In this document: one piece after another, positions 15,147 through 16,863 of the stretch
How the letters are laid out: every line of letters begins with the position of its first letter
Position numbering within the stretch: position 1 is the first letter of the stretch
Assembly: GCA_026988195.1 (NCBI GenBank)
Contig: JALSLS010000245.1
Location: 1 to 16,863 of the forward strand
Source of the DNA: Methylomonas sp.
GTDB taxonomy: Bacteria > Pseudomonadota > Gammaproteobacteria > Methylococcales > Methylomonadaceae
Direction: 5' to 3'
Length of the DNA stretch: 16,863 nt
Notes under the pieces: generated by a model
The model's input: the letters and a program-made list of their open reading frames with translations, nothing else
Databases searched by the model: none
What the model was told of the DNA's origin: nothing
Position numbers and translations under genes: made by a program

Positions 15147-16544
15147 CTACTCTTTATTTTTCTCTTTTATAAATTCAATAGCTCTTGCCATTCTTGCCAA
15201 AGTTTTATCTTTTCCTAGCAATGAAAGTGTAACGTCAATAGCGGGTGAAACCCCTGCTCCCGAAATTGCAACTCTTAAAGGCTGAGCAACTTTACCTAAT
15301 TTCAAATCCATTTTTTCAGCAGTATCTAGCACAATTTGGTGGAGTTTTTCGCCATCCCACTCACCTGATTCGCTAAAGGCATCCATCATGGTCTGCAGCA
15401 CAACATCAGAGTCTTGTTTAAAATTCTTTTTAGCTGCTTTTTCGTCATAAGATTCGAAGTCTTTATAAAAATAATGACTCGATGCCGCCATTTCTACTAA
15501 TGTTTTACTACGCTCTCTTTGTACTTTAACGAGCTCAATCAGAGTTGGGCCATTATCAATATCCAAACCATGATTTTCCATATGCCATGCTAAATGCTTG
15601 GCAACATGTTCTGGCTCACTATTCATAATATACTGATGATTTAACCACAGTAACTTTTCTGGATTAAAGGTCGAAGGCGCGACATTACACCCCTCCAAAT
15701 CAAATAATTCGATCATTTCAGTCATTGAAAAAACTTCCTGATCACCATGTGACCAGCCTAAACGAACTAAATAATTGAGTAGCGCATCGGGTAAAAACCC
15801 TTCATCACGATACTGCATAACACTCACAGCACCATGCCTTTTGGATAACCTTGCACCATCAGAGCCTAAAATCATTGGTACATGGGCATATTTTGGTAGT
15901 TCTGCACCCAAAGCTTTTAATATATTTATTTGTCTCGGAGTATTGTTAATATGGTCATCCCCTCTAATTACGTGAGTAATTCCCATATCCATATCATCAA
16001 CTACAACCGTTAAGTTATAAGTGGGGCTACCATCTGATCGTGCAATAATTAAGTCATCCAATTCTTTATTAGCAATGACAATATCACCCTTTACTAAATC
16101 ATTAATGACGACTTCGCCATCAACAGGGTTTTTAAACCGGATTACGCCTTCTGTTTGTTTAGTGTCTTTACATTTGCCGTTGTAACGAGGCTTTTCTTTA
16201 TTGGCTTTTTGCTGCTCCCTTAGCGCATCCAGCTCTTCTCTTGTACAAGTACAATAATAAGCATCACCTTGATCCAATAACTGCTGGATAATTTCTTTGT
16301 AACGATCAAACCGCTGGGTTTGATAGAAAGGCCCTTCATCATGCGTTAGACCTAACCAATTCATTCCGTCAAAAATAGCATCAACAGAGGCTTGGGTTGA
16401 CCGCTCTAAATCGGTATCTTCAATTCTTAATATAAATTTACCACCTTGTTTCTTAGCATATAGCCATGAAAAAAGTGCTGTTCTAGCACCACCTACATGT
16501 AAGTAACCCGTTGGACTTGGAGCGAATCGTGTTTTTATTGTCAT
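15147..16544 (-). CDS. gltX: Glutamyl-tRNA synthetase
   Basis: This class I synthetase charges tRNA-Glu with glutamate. The 465 residues fit the bacterial GltX length (465-471). It opens with TRFAPSPTGYLHVGGARTAL, with the HIGH-type motif HVGG at 16-19; RIEDTDLERST (40-50) and VIRGDDHINNTPRQ (192-205) bind glutamate and ATP; and the KMSKS-type loop is LSKRHG (233-238). Zinc-site residues C98, C100 and C125 are present, while the position of E. coli H127 is D127. The PSPTG-Y-LHVGG start excludes GlnRS and the truncated YadB. No strong ribosome site precedes the ATG. It is followed by two tRNA genes and a shared terminator, so the enzyme and its substrate tRNA are probably on one transcript. 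Confidence 0.98.
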   Translation of the reverse strand: MTIKTRFAPSPTGYLHVGGARTALFSWLYAKKQGGKFILRIEDTDLERSTQASVDAIFDGMNWLGLTHDEGPFYQTQRFDRYKEIIQQLLDQGDAYYCTCTREELDALREQQKANKEKPRYNGKCKDTKQTEGVIRFKNPVDGEVVINDLVKGDIVIANKELDDLIIARSDGSPTYNLTVVVDDMDMGITHVIRGDDHINNTPRQINILKALGAELPKYAHVPMILGSDGARLSKRHGAVSVMQYRDEGFLPDALLNYLVRLGWSHGDQEVFSMTEMIELFDLEGCNVAPSTFNPEKLLWLNHQYIMNSEPEHVAKHLAWHMENHGLDIDNGPTLIELVKVQRERSKTLVEMAASSHYFYKDFESYDEKAAKKNFKQDSDVVLQTMMDAFSESGEWDGEKLHQIVLDTAEKMDLKLGKVAQPLRVAISGAGVSPAIDVTLSLLGKDKTLARMARAIEFIKEKNKE

Positions 16545-16692
16545 TGATAGAGTGAGGTGTTTTTAGATAATCGTTATAGTTTTTTTTCTGATGATGCGTG
16601 GCATCGGGGTTTATTCTTTTTCTATATGGTTGGGTAGAAATTCATGGGTAATCAGGTGGTTTTTGAGGTAAGGAGAAAACGAATCGTTTATT

Positions 16693-16726
16693 AAAACCTA
16701 GCAATACTGAGTGGCTAGGTTTTTTT
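16693..16726. terminator. Hairpin with T-run (possibly bidirectional)
   Basis: AAAACCTAGC (16693-16702) pairs with GCTAGGTTTT (16714-16723) across an 11-base loop, followed on the plus strand by seven T. On the minus strand TTTTAATAAA follows, so it could end a minus-strand gene entering from the right. Confidence 0.6.
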
Positions 16727-16770
16727 ATTGTCCTCACATTAACCTTCTCCCACTTGGAGAGGTTTTGGCT

Positions 16771-16863
16771 TTATTTCTTCATTAAGAAGTTTAGTGCGTA
16801 TTTTTTCGGAATTTGTCTGGAAGCGCTAAACCGCATTTTTTGATAATCAAATTTTACGCTACC
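16771..16863 (-). CDS. Possible C-terminal tail of a gene beyond the right edge
   Basis: The only frame open from the right edge ends at TAA (16771-16773) and would give about 30 residues, ending YALNFLMKK. The terminator-like hairpin downstream on the same strand fits a gene end. No family can be recognised, and a frame of this length can be open by chance. Confidence 0.22.
   Translation of the reverse strand, partial: GSVKFDYQKMRFSASRQIPKKYALNFLMKK

Larger units (their letters stand above)
16545..16863. other. Region upstream of gltX
   Basis: It contains a terminator-like hairpin (listed separately), an odd palindrome AAACGA-A-TCGTTT (16677-16689), and at 16642-16655 the sequence TCATGGGTAATCAG, the reverse complement of the left end of the 9754 insertion. 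A convincing gltX promoter was not found; TATAAC on the minus strand near 16571-16577 is one weak -10. Confidence 0.4.

Overview
The window is a piece of chromosome from an AT-rich gammaproteobacterium. The evidence is a full-length fused pntA followed by pntB as in Escherichia coli, an RF3 gene, DUF2959 and DUF3293 proteins, an EptA-type lipid A phosphoethanolamine transferase (so an LPS outer membrane), and tRNA genes with encoded CCA ends. The many small palindromic repeats recall methanotroph or sulfur-oxidiser genomes, but that narrower placement is a weak guess.

Layout. 1-505 (minus): start of a receiver plus GGDEF regulator, cut by the window edge. 877-3831 (plus): pntA-pntB, the proton-translocating transhydrogenase. 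3874-4079: a REP-pair element inside a larger inverted repeat. 4086-4898 (minus): an unassigned protein with a plasmid/phage-regulator flavour, divergent from a DUF3293 gene (5040-5450, plus). 5457-7250: a unit bounded by inverted ends that begin GGAACGTGC and holding only the phosphoethanolamine transferase gene (5568-7157, minus). 7418-8998 (minus): prfC, divergent from a DUF2959 lipoprotein (9102-9749, plus). 9745-10499: gene-free and packed with repeats, including two MITE-like insertions with candidate target duplications. 10500-14333 (minus): a two-gene signalling operon. 14334-14922: promoter, a decayed inverted-repeat segment and a terminator. 14882-16544 (minus): gltX, tRNA-Ala(GGC), tRNA-Glu(TTC) and a strong terminator. 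16545-16863: spacer, a terminator-like hairpin and perhaps the tail of another gene.

The most interesting system is the 10500-14333 operon. Its first gene encodes a membrane-anchored protein with a PAS domain, a SpoIIE-type PP2C phosphatase and a C-terminal RsbW-like ATPase/kinase domain, so two opposing partner-switch enzymes sit on one chain. The second gene, 3 nt downstream, encodes a STAS anti-anti-sigma-type domain fused to a PhnD-like periplasmic-binding-protein fold that lacks any signal peptide. Together they look like a complete phosphorylation switch in which a solute-binding fold is the presumed cytoplasmic output or input module. No sigma factor is adjacent.

The second theme is small non-autonomous mobile DNA. 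No transposase is present, yet the ends starting GGAACGTGC occur in three places, one pair bracketing an envelope-modification gene that is otherwise known to move between bacteria.
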